The notes under the pieces were generated by a model. It was not told where the DNA came from, did not search any database, and worked only from the letters and a program-made list of their open reading frames with translations. A DNA stretch of 64,000 nucleotides from Pipra filicauda. Lineage: Eukaryota > Chordata > Aves > Passeriformes > Pipridae. Both the position numbers and the translations under genes were made by a program. Within the stretch, counting starts at the first letter, position 1. Every line of letters starts with the position of its first letter. Location of the stretch: NCBI RefSeq assembly GCF_003945595.2, contig NW_024104898.1, forward strand, positions 2,480,001-2,544,000, written 5' to 3'. Positions 1-12,374 of the stretch are shown piece after piece.

Positions 1-3000
1 TTGAAGAAGAGACCACACTTTTCTTGCACTGTTACTGTGCTGTCCTGCTTGGGCAGAGCTCAAGAAGGGGTATTCAGCCATCCCTGCAATACTGTCTGAT
101 TGCTAGATTCCCATCAAATTCAGAGGCCTCCAGAAGGCAGAGATGTTTCTTTCACCAGTGATGAAGTCAGAGCATCCCAGGATGGCAGAGATGCACTACA
201 GAAAGTTTTTTACTTGTGAGGTAAATATATAAAAAAAAAATCACTTAAATTAGAAAATGGGGATGCTGTCATGAGTCTGCTCAATCTGGTATAGATGAAA
301 GGCAAAGAAAGGCTCCTATTGGAGTGGACTGATGCACAGAAATCAGCGACAAGTTTAAACACAAAACAGGATCTATAGAACAGGGGAGTACTGAGAGAAC
401 AGACCTCGCATTAATTGTTCAGGCAATAACTGAGAAGGTTGAATATCACAGACACCACAAGACAACGCTACTATGCAAGACACATGCAAAGTCTCCTTTC
501 CCACCGTAGCTTGAGAACTGATCAATTCCCAAATGCTGGCTCATTTTGGAAGGGTTGTCAGAGCTGAGGAACTCACTCATAATCTGCTTTCTGACTTAAA
601 TGCAGCCTTGTCTCCTGTGTAGCCACCCTGACCAGCGGCTGACAACAGCCATCTCTGTAGGTGGTTAGCTGCCTGCATTGTACTGCTGGTCTGTGGAGCT
701 GCCATGGGCTGCTGCACTCTTATTTTTCTACAGGAATTTACTTTCTGCAATGCTTCCTCTGCTGCAAAGAGCACTACAGTGCAGCAATGTCCAGGAGGAA
801 AAAGAGAGGCACAAAACAGAAGGATGTCCTAATCGAGGTCATACAAACAGGCAGCATGAGACAGAAGCAGCAAGGACTCCTGTATCCTGACCCTCAGTAT
901 CTGGTGTCCTGAATCAGAATACCTTCCATAACAGGACCCATATCCCAGTCCTTCCATCCTTAGCCCAGGCTTCCTTCTCTGTGAGAAACACCTTCTACTC
1001 TACCAGAGTCAGCCTTTACATTTTTATTTAAATTTAGGAAGTGCAATACGTAACACAAGTGACAAAAATAGCAAGCCTTGCTAGACTAGAAAGCAGCTTT
1101 ATTTTGAGTAGCTTTCATTCCACCCTACTAACTGACCCCCTCAAAGCTTAACTATGCATCATAGCGCCAGTGGGACTCCTGCCTTTAACCATCACCTTAT
1201 CCCATGTGTGAGACCTAACTGATTGCTCACTTGCTGGATTAACATTGCAAATGACACATAGATAACCTGGTATGAAAGACTGTACTTTGTGGTTAGTTAC
1301 AATTATTAGCTGTGTCTTGTTATCCAAAGTAGTTAATGGCACCAGGCAGTAATTTCTCTCTCTAGAAAGCAAATCAGCACAGGAAGCTATTAAGGCCTTA
1401 TGAGACCCGTATGACCCCATTCAGCATCCATTTAATTTCTTAAAGGTATCCTTCTGTAGTCATACTGGATGCAATCTTCCCTAATCTCCTCCAGACAACC
1501 AAAGCAACCCCAGCAAAAGTGCCTTCCCTATCCAGGCTCTGGTCCCACAGTCTGGGGTAATAAAGATGTTACAGGCATCAAAGATACTGCACCCCTTTTC
1601 TCACAGCAGGTAGAGAACTCCAGGGTTTCAGCTCTCTACCAGAGCTCTCTACCCAAACAAGTGGGAAGCTCTTTTATTATCACAAGGCTGGGAAATCACA
1701 GCTGAGCAATTCTGTTCCTTGCCACAGCACCCACACCCTTGGAACACACATTATGCACCAGCAGTTTACCCTGCGAAGACAAATATCCAACCCATATTTA
1801 CAAGTCCAGTCTCATATGCTTGTTTCTGAGAGATATAATTGAGTAGTTAGAAGCAGGGAGAGGGAGGAAGGCTTGTTCAACCTATTTCAAAAGCCAGAAT
1901 CTCTTTCTTTCATCTTAAATGCCTTTTGCCTTTGCACTTCAGTCTCCCCATGCGTAAAGAGATAAAAAGTCTGCTTTTTGCATAGTGCTTGAAAGCCAAG
2001 TTGCAAGTATTGTTATTTCAAAGAAAACAAATTTGTTTGTGTACATTTTCTGCTAGACAAGTGGGTGCAGGGTCTGGAGAGGCAAGGCTCAGAGCAGAGA
2101 ATGCTTAATTCTGTGCTAGTTGACTGCTTTTAAAAGAAGAGCAAATGAAATGTATTCACTACCAGCTTTTCTGCTTTCCTCTTCCCTGAACTTTCCAAGC
2201 CAATTAGCTCAACCAGTCTTCACCTTGTTTTAATAAAGAGGGATTTACTAAAGGATTTCTTCTTCTGCATGACAAGCTGTGCTGATTAATACATGAGACC
2301 CCTAGCTCACTTTACAGAGTGCTTTGAAGAAAGTCCATCCTGGGTGGGAATTTCCAGACCTTCAGCCTCACAGACATGCCTCCTCAAAAAAAGATCTGTC
2401 CCAGACATGCTGGAATGCCACTCAGACTCACTGCCCAATTAATTCGTGCTAACAGGACACTACAAAGCCAAGTATTCTCCTACAATGTAAAGCCACCTCA
2501 TTCCCATGCCTCACTTATCTTCAAGCACCTGGTTTCAAAACACTACACTCCTCTAATTGAAAAAGATAAGTGGGAAAAGATGGTGTATGTACAGAAAACA
2601 CATACACATTTGTATGTGAAAAGCATGCTGATAATCCTCCCCCCAGCCACATACCACCCAATTAGCAAAGTTGTGCACAAGAGAAATAACGAGGGTGAGA
2701 GAGTGGGTATTTCAGTGCTAATACCATTAATTACTACCAGACCAATGGTATAACCCAAACTTGGATTTTTTTTTTTTTTTTCACAGACAAACATGAAAAT
2801 ATTTTCTTTAGCTCACAACCAATTTTGCTAATTATAACATGGTCAAGCAGAATGACGGCCAGGGTGGATCTGCCCACCCTTCATTCTCCTACCCACCCAC
2901 ATACCCACAGGAGGGGAGCCCTCCCATGTGTAGCATTGTCGGATCACCAACTATCTGTTCAAGTTCTGCCTGTCTTCTACAAGATAACAAGATATCAGCT

Positions 3001-5474
3001 CACACCCATGCATCTGTTATTACATACCTCTGTTTAACAAATTGGGCTGTCAGTGACACGCCGCTCCCAAAAGTATATAAATAGTTTAGATGCAAACATT
3101 CACTAAGAGTCAGCCAATGATATTCTCTCCCCAAAAGCATCCCGTATGCATTAACTTTTGGCAGAGAACCAGTTATCTTACTACTCAATAATTCATAGGT
3201 GAGCTACTCAGCTGGGTAGTTCTGGGAATAAAGCAAATCATTGCCAGTGCAAACTAAGGAAAAGAAAAAAAATAAGATCAACCCACAAAAAAGAACAAAA
3301 TGAGATTCTTCTTCCAAAACAGAGAATCCACATCTTTCCTCTTCAGAGTTTATCACTAGTTTTCCTTACTATATAACCCAACTCCCTTGCTTCAGTTTAA
3401 GCCTACTGCAAGTCCTCCCTACAGGTGTTTTTATGTCCTATGTTATTCTGCCCTATCCCCAGTAGCTCCCAACCTGAAGAAATACTAAAAGGAGAAAATT
3501 CTTAGTCCTTTTCTCCTCCTCCCAAAGTCCTTGACAAGAGGATGTTGACATGTTATGAGTGTGTATGTATACGTATCTTTACAATTCCTCTTTCTCTCCT
3601 TCCTCTCTTCTTCAGGTGGCAGAAGCACAGCTTTAGTCAGTTCCTATTTAGATTTTGTTTTCCCTGAGCAGAAACACTGTCCTTGGCTTTTAAATGCCAG
3701 AGGAATCACATGCAAAAAGTCTAGGAAAGGGAAACTTAAAAGAGAAACTTGAATCTACATCTCTGACTCTCCTCATGTTCCTGGCACAAACAGCAGGGCA
3801 CAGGGGCCCAATAATGGGGCAGAGATCAACAGGCACCATTTACAACCTTGCAAGCAGAAACACCATCACAGCAGAACACATTCCCTGTGTTCCATCCACT
3901 GTGTAAAGAAGGGTAAATAGAGGGAAAACAGTCAGTCTGTGATGTTCATAATCCTAGGATGAGCCCTTCACATTCCTGAGAAGGATTTGGGACAACTGGG
4001 AAAGGATTGGTCACCTCCCCCCCAGGTTTAGCAGTAAACCTGGCACTAGCTGCAGCAGGACTTCAAAGACCTAATTTATCCCATCGAACTCCAGGTTCTT
4101 CATTGAGGCACTCAACTTAGGAATGCCACCTCTCTCCAAGGCTACTGACTACGAGGCACATCTCCAGAGGATGATTCAGATGGTAGGAATCCCTGGGTGT
4201 CCTGCCTCTGTCCTGGGCCTGCACAAGGAGCCTAAGGTGATCCCAGCCCTCACATCTCTGTGGGATGAATGCAGAGCAAAGTAAATGCACAGAAGTGGCC
4301 AGTGCCACCCTCCTATATGAACCTCTCCGTGAACTCAGTGCCTTGTTTAATGAGTTGATCAGTAGGCTGAGTCATAACACGCAGCTGAAACTTGGGCAGC
4401 ATATCCTGCTCTTGGACAAGAGACACCTCTTGTGCTCGAACTGCTGCGTGCCACAAACAGCTAACCTGGGAAGGAAAACAGACACTGGCCTGCAGTGTCA
4501 TATTCCCCATAGCAAATATAGTGATTACAGTGAATTAGTGCCACCACTAGGGCTACATCCAGAGTATGCAGCTGCCACCTACAAGGAATGTTCAAGTTTC
4601 CTCTTGTCTTCTACAGGGGATCTCACCTGCAACCAGAGGAGCTACTGGGCAGAGGTGAATGCTGACTCCAAGCAGCAATCCAATAGAAACAGGTTCCTAT
4701 TCCGCCACCAGCTGCCTTAGCAATTCAGTTGCCTCCATATATTTACACCCTTTTAATAAAAGAACTGAAAGTTAAAAGCAGGGAGGCTGCAGGAGAAAGT
4801 ACCTCTGAGAACTGCAATCCTGTCAAAACAGAAAAGAGTCCCTGCTTTAGAAATACAGTGATTGTCAGGGTTGTAGGGGTCAGAGATTTCTGCTCACAGC
4901 TGGGACACAGCATTATCTCACCTTCTGTTTTCAGTTTGAAAGCTAAATTGGGACCACAAGACAATCCCTTCACAGCTGCTTTCAAAACACATAGGCAAAG
5001 CAAGAGGCAGCACAGGCAAAACCAGAAATATTGATTTAAAAATCAGACCTGCTTTAATGATGAGGTAGTGGGATCAGAGCTGGAAAGGGGAGAGATCCAA
5101 GCCAGAAAGAGCCTGCTAGGGGAAGAAGGGCCATCCAAGGCAATTAAGATACTAATACTAACCAGCATTCCTTAACATGTTTACTTGGAAATCTTTGTCT
5201 GTACTAGTAACCAAAAAGGACACACGGGGCAAAGCTGTACCAGGAAGAGATAATACAATGGTTCGCCACTTATCTACGGAGTGAAAAGAGGACAAGCTTC
5301 CCCATTAAAACAGGCTTTTCCTCAGCCTCTCCTTCAGGCCTAGTAGGGAATTTGGATCAAGGAGAAAAAACTCTGCATAGAGCAACATGCAGTTCTCCAT
5401 CACTTCTCTATCAGCTACCTCGGAGTTCTGCTGCCAATTGTTTAATATCCTGCTCCACTAACTGCCATCATTAC

Positions 5475-5888
5475 CCCATTTTTCCATCCTTCACTCATGA
5501 TTGGTCTTGATTCATCTGAGGAAGATGACGACAATGAAAACGTAACTGTTCAGAAAGAGTCTGAAAGAATGCTCAAACTAAAAGATTTACGGCAAACGTT
5601 CAGTTTCATAGATTAAACAGCTGAGGTCAACAGATATCAAAGCAATTTTTCCCATAAGAATTAATGTAACAAGGGGGGTGGTGCATACAGGAACTCAAGA
5701 AATGCATGCAATTTAAAAACACAGGCTCAGTATATATGGCACAGAGAAAGGAGAGGAAGGAACATTTTTTATTGTAAGCATTTTTACTGTCACTCTCTGG
5801 ATGGTTACTGCTTCATCATTGTCATCATCATCTTCAGATGAATCAAGGTAGATCAAATCAATCAAGGGCAAAGGATAGAAAAATGAGG
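5475..5888. repeat. Imperfect inverted repeat, arms about 110 bp
   Basis: The segment at 5475-5583 and the reverse complement of 5768-5888 align over most of their length by eye. Both share a core reading TTGATTCATCTGA followed by GATGA/GACGACAATGA, flanked by CCATTTTTCCATCC-like and AAAGAATGCT-like sequence on the two sides. The arms are about 80 percent alike, with small gaps, and the spacer is about 185 bp. It could be an old non-autonomous DNA transposon with long inverted ends, or a local inverted duplication. I cannot name a family. Flanking target duplications were not identified. Confidence 0.6.
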
Positions 5889-8423
5889 ATAGATTCAGGA
5901 GGTCATCAGATGAAATGGCTGAGGTCTGTCATAATAGTGACTGGCTCCAAAAACCAGCTGCCAAATAGTCACCTTCTCTGCCATATGTAGGTTTTGTCTT
6001 TCCTTTCTTCACACCATTACCTGCACACATTTAAAATGTGTGAATTCCATAATGGCCTTTGCTCAACTCCTCCTCTATTAATTTATTATGAAAAAAATAC
6101 TTTATCTGTCCTATTAGTAACTGTCATAGCTTTTCATGAATGCTTCTTCAGTGCTGGTTACAGAGAATCATCTCCCTATACCTTATTCCCAAAACAGCTA
6201 ATTGCTTATGGAGACAGCAGAGGATTTGGCAGTCCCATTTCTTCAGGTATGGATGATATCACCTGTCTCAGAGGATGACATGGACTCAAGCTGCAGAGGA
6301 TTTACTCCCACATTGGAAACCTCGTGTCTTCTCTCTGCATTGGCACTGTGTTTCCAAAGAAGCAGCAGCACACCAGCCTTGCTGCTGAAGCAGATGCAGC
6401 CCTGCAGCTCCTGTCTTTCCCTGTGTTAGGAGAGCAGTGTCACTTCTGACAGCCGCAGGTGCTGTGGGCTCCCAGAAATCACTCTCCAGGACTAGGGGTC
6501 TCCTCTGCAGCAGAGGGCACAGGATGGAGGCCAGTGACAGAACTGGCAACAATTCAGTGACCACAGCCTGCTCCTTCAACCTCCCCATCTGGCTGTCATC
6601 TCTGTCCCATCTCCTCTGGACTTGGACCAGCAGAGGGAAATTTATTAACAGTCCCACTCACTGGATAAATCTGATCTGATATTCAATTTTCTGTGACTGA
6701 CCTCAAACCGGGTCAGTACGGTAGGAACCATTTGGAAGAGCACCATCCCTGCAATGTGGGCACTTGCCTATCTCACACAGACACTTTTTCATGTTGACTT
6801 GAGGAGAGCTTAGGCTGCAGAAAAGCTGATATGCAGGACAAGTGGGAGTACACACTCCAGTTCTTCTCTCGATTCCTGGATTTTGTTCCAACAGATAAAT
6901 GTCTGAACTTGGTTCCATAAGTTTCCACTATTCTCATTCCCAACTCTCCTGGGACACAAAAGGTAAAGCCGTCGCCTTCCTCATTCTGACGCACTGCATC
7001 AAGATCTCAAAGTGGATCCTGGCCTGAGCCAATCCATCAGCAGTCATCAGTCTGAAGGTTTGCAGCAGCACATACTACAACATAGGATCCTGCTCCTTCC
7101 ACTCTCTCCATGACAGATAATAACACCTTCCAGAATCAGATACTCCAGGTGAGAAGGGCATTTTAAACAAGTTTCAGCAACGTTTGCTGAGCTATCCCAC
7201 TGTGGTGTGCAGGAAGAAGATATAATTCTGTGTACGGTTCTGGAAAGAAGCTGCGTGGACTCAAATCTGGTAATATCTGTGGCTAAATCTGTGATAAAAG
7301 CCAGCAATGATGGAAAGACAGGCTATGTCTGTTTGTAAGACTCTCACTAGATCTGTGTACCCTGATCTGAATTCATCAGTGCAAAAATGGCAGAATGACA
7401 GACTTACAACAGACCATAAAAGTGTCATAGAAAGTAGGAAAAGATGTGGGAAACATCATCCAGCCAGGTCTTTGAGGGGAAGTTTTTGATAGCATCCTGC
7501 GAACATCAGAGGAGATAAAATTATTCTGTACCCTCCATACATGTATTGCCTATAGCAGTACAAACATCAATCAACTGGGTCAACATAAGCAAATGAGGCC
7601 TCAGAACATACAGCAATAACCCTTTTTATTCCTCACTGATTCCATAAAAAACCTCATGGAAGATGAATGTGGGATGCAACATTCCAAGTTAAAAATGAAT
7701 GATGATTAATATAGTTTTATGGGTCCTTGGCAGACAAACTGGGTAGTGTTTGAGAAAGCAACAAGAAAAGTAACTATTTTGTCATAACATCCTCAGGCTT
7801 TGGAAAGATCCTGGCTTGCTTCCACACGACAGACTAATTGAAGATGTAATACTATTCAAATGCAGCCCACATTAAGCCGATTAAAAACACATTAACTGAA
7901 AGGGTTCAAAAAGAAATTTTAAATGGCTGCACACACCACTGGGATCTCTCTAGCAAGAAGAAAGACCTATTCCAGGAAGATGTCTCTAGTAAAAACCCAC
8001 ACAAACCTCTTAAACTGATGCTATCTCACATTTCCATCAAGGTCAAAAATCCAGCCAGCAGGTTGGCATGGCTAAAGCGTATAAATTATAAATCCCTGTT
8101 CAGGATGTGTAGCCAACATCACACATTTTTCATATTTCAGACACCTTTAGTGTCTGAATGACCTTGCATCCATTTGCAGATGGGGTGATTGGGTGCAGAC
8201 TTTGGCATGTTTGTGGCATGTGGCTTGTGCTTTGCTTCCTTCCCTTCCACACAAAGGCATAACTGACAATCACCATTCTTAAGTGCCTATGTTGGGATAA
8301 TATACCAACATCTGTAGAAGACACAAAATATGTAGCAGTAAATAACATACTAAAGAGACACAGACAGGACAACTTGGCTTGCTTCATGGAATGGGGTATG
8401 GGAACTCTATTCAATTTATCTTG

Positions 8424-8490
8424 GATAACCACAGAACCGTAGAAAAGTTTGGGTTGATAGGGACCTTTAAAGGCCATATTGCAAAGGTTC
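8424..8490 (-). mobile_element. CR1-like LINE 3' end fragment
   Basis: The plus strand reads CACAGAACCGTAGAAAAG followed by TTTGGGTTGATAGGGACCTT. This is a decayed form of the reverse complement of the avian CR1 3' tail (in intact copies CATAGAATCATAGAAT then GGTTGGAAGGGACCTT). The element would therefore lie on the minus strand. Only the 3' tail is recognisable. The assignment rests on remembered consensus. Confidence 0.55.
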
Positions 8491-8744
8491 TGGAAAGAAA
8501 ACTGCCAAGGAAAGAATGAGTCGCTCTTTCAAGGAAAGAGACAGTAACCCCAAGAGAAGCCTCAGTTAATGTAATCCAGTAAACATCAGCTTTCAGTTTA
8601 ATTCTGTAGTCCAAAGATGTCCAAATCCTTGGATGACTAAGACGAAGCTTACTAAACGTATTGTGAGATGTGCATCACATCTGCATTGATGAGATAATTT
8701 TTGAAAATCTCTTTAATATGTGTCACCATCCTGCCAGAATGATG

Positions 8745-9110
8745 TTGAAAAAAAACTGAGAAGAGGGCTATAAAAATGAATCAAGGGCTGGAAAACATGC
8801 CTTGTAGTGAATGGCTGAAGAGACTCTTTCCAGATTGCATACTCGACAGGCTAAGAGATTACTTGTTCTGTTGTCTGAGACAACACAAGGAAGAGACTGC
8901 TAATAACAAATAGCTCGTTATGTGAGAAGACAAAAGCATAAAGAGAGCTTGTAGTTGGAAACTGAAATGAGACAGACCTAGATTAAATGATGACAACTGA
9001 ACCATGAGAATAAAAAGACACTGGAACAACTTACTGAGCAACACACTAAATTCTCTGTCACTTTAGTGTGTGAGGAGATGCTGCACTGAAAATGTACAAA
9101 TAACCCAAGT
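8745..9110 (+). mobile_element. Degraded CR1-type LINE fragment
   Basis: Scattered motifs occur in the order expected for the end of a CR1-type reverse transcriptase and its 3' region: an AATCAAGGGCTGGAAAACATG box, then TGAATGGCTGAAGAGACTC, an ACAGGCTAAGAG-like box, and near the end GACACTGGAACAACTTACTGA. The reading frame is lost and identity looks low, which suggests an old insertion. The exact subfamily is unknown and the edges are rough. Confidence 0.45.
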
Positions 9111-9307
9111 TTAGGTGCACAAAGGTAAACTCACCACACTAGTGATAGGGACTACGTTGGCATATAACCAAGTCTCCTGTTTAGACAAACAGCATGAAAC
9201 GGTCAGAAAGGGATTCAAAGAGCTTTTGCTTTCTCATACTGATCAGGAAGATGGAGTCACAGCATTTTGGATAAACAGACTGGAGCACATAAACTTCTCA
9301 AATGTTT

Positions 9308-9362
9308 AAAAAAAACCCAACAACCAACAGAACAACAAAACAAACCACAAAAAAAACCCACG
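9308..9362. repeat. A/C-rich low-complexity tract
   Basis: This is an A-rich run broken by single or paired C bases (AAAAAAAACCCAACAACC-like). Similar tracts lie at 10669-10715 and 36278-36330. It may be the decayed tail of a retroposed copy, but no body is recognisable next to it. Confidence 0.6.
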
Positions 9363-10256
9363 GAAAAACCCAACTCTTTCCTCCTCTCTTTAAAATCCGT
9401 AGGTAGTTTCATTTGTATCTTTTCATTTATACATATGAGTTGGCTCCTAGAAAGTGAATCAGTATGACAACTTGCCCACTTCCATACATAAACTTGGACT
9501 TTGGCAAGTTCTCATTACCACAGCTGAAGGGGAAGAGAAAGATTTCCAAATCACAAAACATTTTGAGTTGCTCCATTTTCCTCTGACCCAGCCAACCGCC
9601 ACCATCTTCTCATCCCTTTAGATCCATCATACTCTTTCCATGAAAACATCTTAGGTGGAGGGCTGCTCCTTTTCCCTCAAGCCCCAGTTCTCCATTTTAC
9701 AGCACACCAGAATGTTGGCTAAAGGACCTGTATTATGCATAAACTATGAACTGCTCAGAAAATCCCAGCAGACCTAGCACTATTAAACTCATCTATATTG
9801 CATTAAGTTATTAGCTACTGTATTCTAGCTTGTGATTAGGACAGTAGAGTATCTCTTTGCAATCAGCACTTTGTAAGGAAAATCCCTGTTCAGTGCAAAT
9901 GCTACTATCATTCATTGTTCTCTTGACCTCAATCACAGTCACTGTTGGAAACCTCTATTAGTTTTGGCACTCCAACCAATTTCTCCTATGAAATGCTTGG
10001 CTGAATTGGTCCCAGAGTTGTATCATATTTGCAACAGATGAAATTTGCAGCACTTATTTCATCAGCTGTGAGAGCAGGTCACAACAGATAGAGAGTCTAC
10101 AAACAATCGGCTGGGATGGCCTTCAGTTGCCATTGTTTCTTTACCAGCAGGGATTTGCCCCAGATGCTTCTTTGTCACAGAAATGGAGTAATTTTCAGTC
10201 TTTTCTACATCCTATTCATCCCTCTGCAGCTTGTCAAATCAGGACAGAGAAGGACA

Positions 10257-10670
10257 ATACCTACAGCTCGAGAGATACTGGAGCTGGAAAAAGCATGCCA
10301 AGGGAATGATGGCAGTACACAAACATTTTTCCTTCCACATCTTTCTGATCTGGGCCACCCATATAATTTGAGACCTCAGCCTCCATCCCAAACCGCTATT
10401 TTGGTCAAGCAGTAGGATTAGGGTTCAGAGAATCATGAAGGCTCCAGTTCCAGGGATACGGGATACTGGGGCTGGAAAAGGTATGCTAAGTAGAGCACAG
10501 CACTGCACCAACATTGATCTCTCCATATCTTTCTTATCTGGGCCACCCATAGTACTCATGGGACCTCAGCAGCCTCTGTCCGAAGCTGCAGTAAGGGTTA
10601 GGGTTCAGGGAAGCGGAATTCCTGTAGCTCCAGGGATACTGGGGCTGGGAAGCCTGTATCTCCAGGGACC
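10257..10670. repeat. Satellite-like tandem repeat, unit about 173-188 bp
   Basis: The motif GATACTGG(A/G)GCTGG recurs at 10274, 10462 and 10635, so the spacing is 188 and then 173 bp. Between them other blocks recur in the same order: CTGGGCCACCCATA, GACCTCAGC, and TTAGGGTTCAG-type sequence (GGATTAGGGTTCAGAG near 10407 and AAGGGTTAGGGTTCAGGG near 10592). CTCCAGGGATAC-type boxes stand before each unit. About 2.2 copies are present, moderately diverged. It looks like a piece of a satellite or a large minisatellite. I do not recognise the family. It lies directly beside the CR1/LTR nest, separated by an A-rich tract. Confidence 0.75.
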
Positions 10671-10749
10671 AAAAAAAAAAAAACAAACCACAAACAACCC
10701 AAACCCCCAAAACAATTTCCACCGTTTTTGGATGCGGAGGGGTACATTG

Positions 10750-10998
10750 CACTGAGGACGAGGAAAAGTCTGAGGTACTTAATGCCTTTTCCACCTCAGT
10801 CTTTAACAGAAAGACCAGTTATACTGAGTACCCTGAGTTGGAAGAAAGGGACAGAATAAATCCCCTGTAACCCAGGAGGAAGTACTTAGCTATCTGCTGT
10901 GCCACATAGACACAAGTCTATGGAGCCACACGGGATCCACCCAAGGGTATAATGAAGGGATTGAGAGCACCCATAGTCAGTTTGCAGGTGACACCAAG
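10750..10998 (+). mobile_element. CR1 LINE, 5' segment, split by an LTR
   Basis: This part resembles the avian CR1 open reading frame 2: GAGGTACTTAATGCCTT, CTCAGTCTTTAACAGAAAG, then CACATAGACACAAGTCTATGG and GGGATCCACCCAAGGGTA. Immediately after 10949 the sequence jumps to a much later CR1 position (GAAGGGATTGAGAGCACCC and TTTGCAGGTGACACCAAG), so most of the reverse transcriptase region is deleted. The element continues at 11527 after the inserted LTR. It is not functional. Confidence 0.8.
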
Positions 10999-11520
10999 TG
11001 TAGCAGTGAATCTGATGAGAAACTGGTTTAAACATGTTTCAAAATGGCTTTTTGTATTTTCTGCAGTGTCATTGCTCCCTCTTCCCGACACCCCCTGTGA
11101 AGGACTATTGTCTCTCATACAAAGTGTCCTGGGAAGGTGTCCTGAGGTCTTTTTCATTGGTCCTTGGTTAACCCCTTCCTATTGGCTGTTGACCCCTTAC
11201 CTGATAGTTTTTTCTGTGTGACCCTGAACTTGTGATTGGTTTCCCTTTGACCCTCCTAAAAGCTTTATAAACCCCTTCCCAACAATAAACCCTCTCTTGC
11301 CTCCTCTCCACGCCCGGTGTGCTGTCTCTGTGCCTGCCATGGAACCACGTGGGTGCTGGGGGGAGGGAAGGGCACCTCTCCCCTCCAGGCTCGGGGCCTG
11401 AAAAACCCTGTCGCTGGAGTTCCCTTTCCCCGTCCCTCAAGACGTTGGAATGGCTCTTCAGATGGAGATGGAACTAGAACTGGGCTCCCCCCACGTCGTG
11501 GGTGGGGAAAGGGATCCAGA
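10999..11520 (+). mobile_element. Solo LTR of an endogenous retrovirus, inserted in CR1
   Basis: A 522-bp block interrupts the CR1 and is flanked by the exact 6-bp direct repeat ACCAAG (10993-10998 and 11521-11526), a target-site duplication of the length seen with some retroviral integrases. It starts with TG. Promoter-like signals lie in order: inverted CCAAT boxes at 11156, 11181 and 11235, a TTTATAAA box at 11264-11271, an AATAAA signal at 11284-11289, then a C/T-rich and GTGTGCTGTCTC-type U5. The very short TATA-to-AATAAA distance recalls avian alpharetroviral LTRs. The right end reads CCAGA rather than the usual CA, so one base may have changed. No internal viral genes remain. Confidence 0.8.
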
Positions 11521-11526
11521 ACCAAG

Positions 11527-12374
11527 TTGGGTGGGAGTGTCAATCTCCTGGAGGGTAGGAAAGCCCTGCAGAGGGATCTTGGACAGGCTGGATCGATGGG
11601 CTGGGGCCAATTGTGTGGGTTTCAACAAAGCGAAGTACTGGGTCCTGCACTTGGGTCACAACAACCCAATGTAGTGCTGCAGGCTTGGGGAAAGAGTGTC
11701 TGGAAAGCTGCCCAATTGAAAAGGACCTAGTGGTTGGTGCTGGTCAACAGCCATATGAACATGAGCCAGCAGTGTGCCCAGGTGGCCAAGGCCAATGGCT
11801 TGTATCAAAAATAGTGTGGCCAGCAGGAGCAGGGCAGTGATTGTCCCCCTGTACTTGGTACTTGTGAGGCTGCAGCTCAAGTACTGTGTCCAGTTTTGGG
11901 TCTCTCACTACAAGAAGGATAATGAGGTGTTAGAGTGTGTCCAGAGAAGGGTAACAAAGCTGGTGAAGGGTCTGGAACATAAGTCCTCCAAGGAGCGGCT
12001 TAGGAAGCTGGGGTTGTTCAGTTTGGAGAAAAGCAGGCTTAGGGGAGACCTTATTGCCCTACAATGATGGGAAAGGAGCTTGTAGTTGAGATGGGGGTCA
12101 GTCTCTTCTCCAGGCATCTAGTGACAGGACAAGGTGAAATGGCCTCAAGTTGTGCCAGGGATGTTCAGGTTGGATATTAGGAAAAATTTCTTCACCTAAA
12201 GAGTGGTCAAGATTGGAAGAGTCTAGCCAAAGAAATGGTGGAATCACTATCCCTGGAAGTGTTCAAAAAATGAGTGGATATGGCACTTTTTGATACGTCT
12301 TAGTGTCTTGGTGGTATTAGGTCAAAGGTGATTTTGGAGGTCTTTTCCAACCTTAATGATTCTATGATTCTATG
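11527..12374 (+). mobile_element. CR1 LINE, 3' segment with complete 3' end
   Basis: This continues the CR1 after the LTR. It contains CTGGAGGGTAGGAAAGCCCT, GGATCTTGGACAGGCTGGAT, a frame at 11774-12067 reading [17 protein letters not shown] and [18 protein letters not shown] (the end of the CR1 reverse transcriptase frame), and the 3' UTR blocks AATGGCCTCAAGTTG, TTGGATATTAGGAAAAAT and GAGGTCTTTTCCAACCTTAA. It ends in two copies of ATTCTATG at 12359-12374, the CR1 terminal octamer. This is the best evidence that the genome is avian. Confidence 0.92.

Noticed and set aside
4265..4720. Plus-strand open frame of 151 codons
   Set aside because: No family resemblance and no conserved-looking motifs; it lies inside the MDGA1 intron.
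8940..9100. Minus-strand CAGTGCAGCATCTCC near 9085 as the YxCS part of an Ig exon
   Set aside because: No tyrosine at the needed position, no flanking Ig motifs, and the region is better explained as an old LINE fragment.
10407..10612. Interstitial telomere array
   Set aside because: Only one or two TTAGGG-like units occur per repeat unit; they are part of the longer tandem unit and not a true telomeric array.
11317..11730. Open frames across the LTR and CR1 junction
   Set aside because: They span a mobile-element boundary and do not correspond to any viral or LINE protein.
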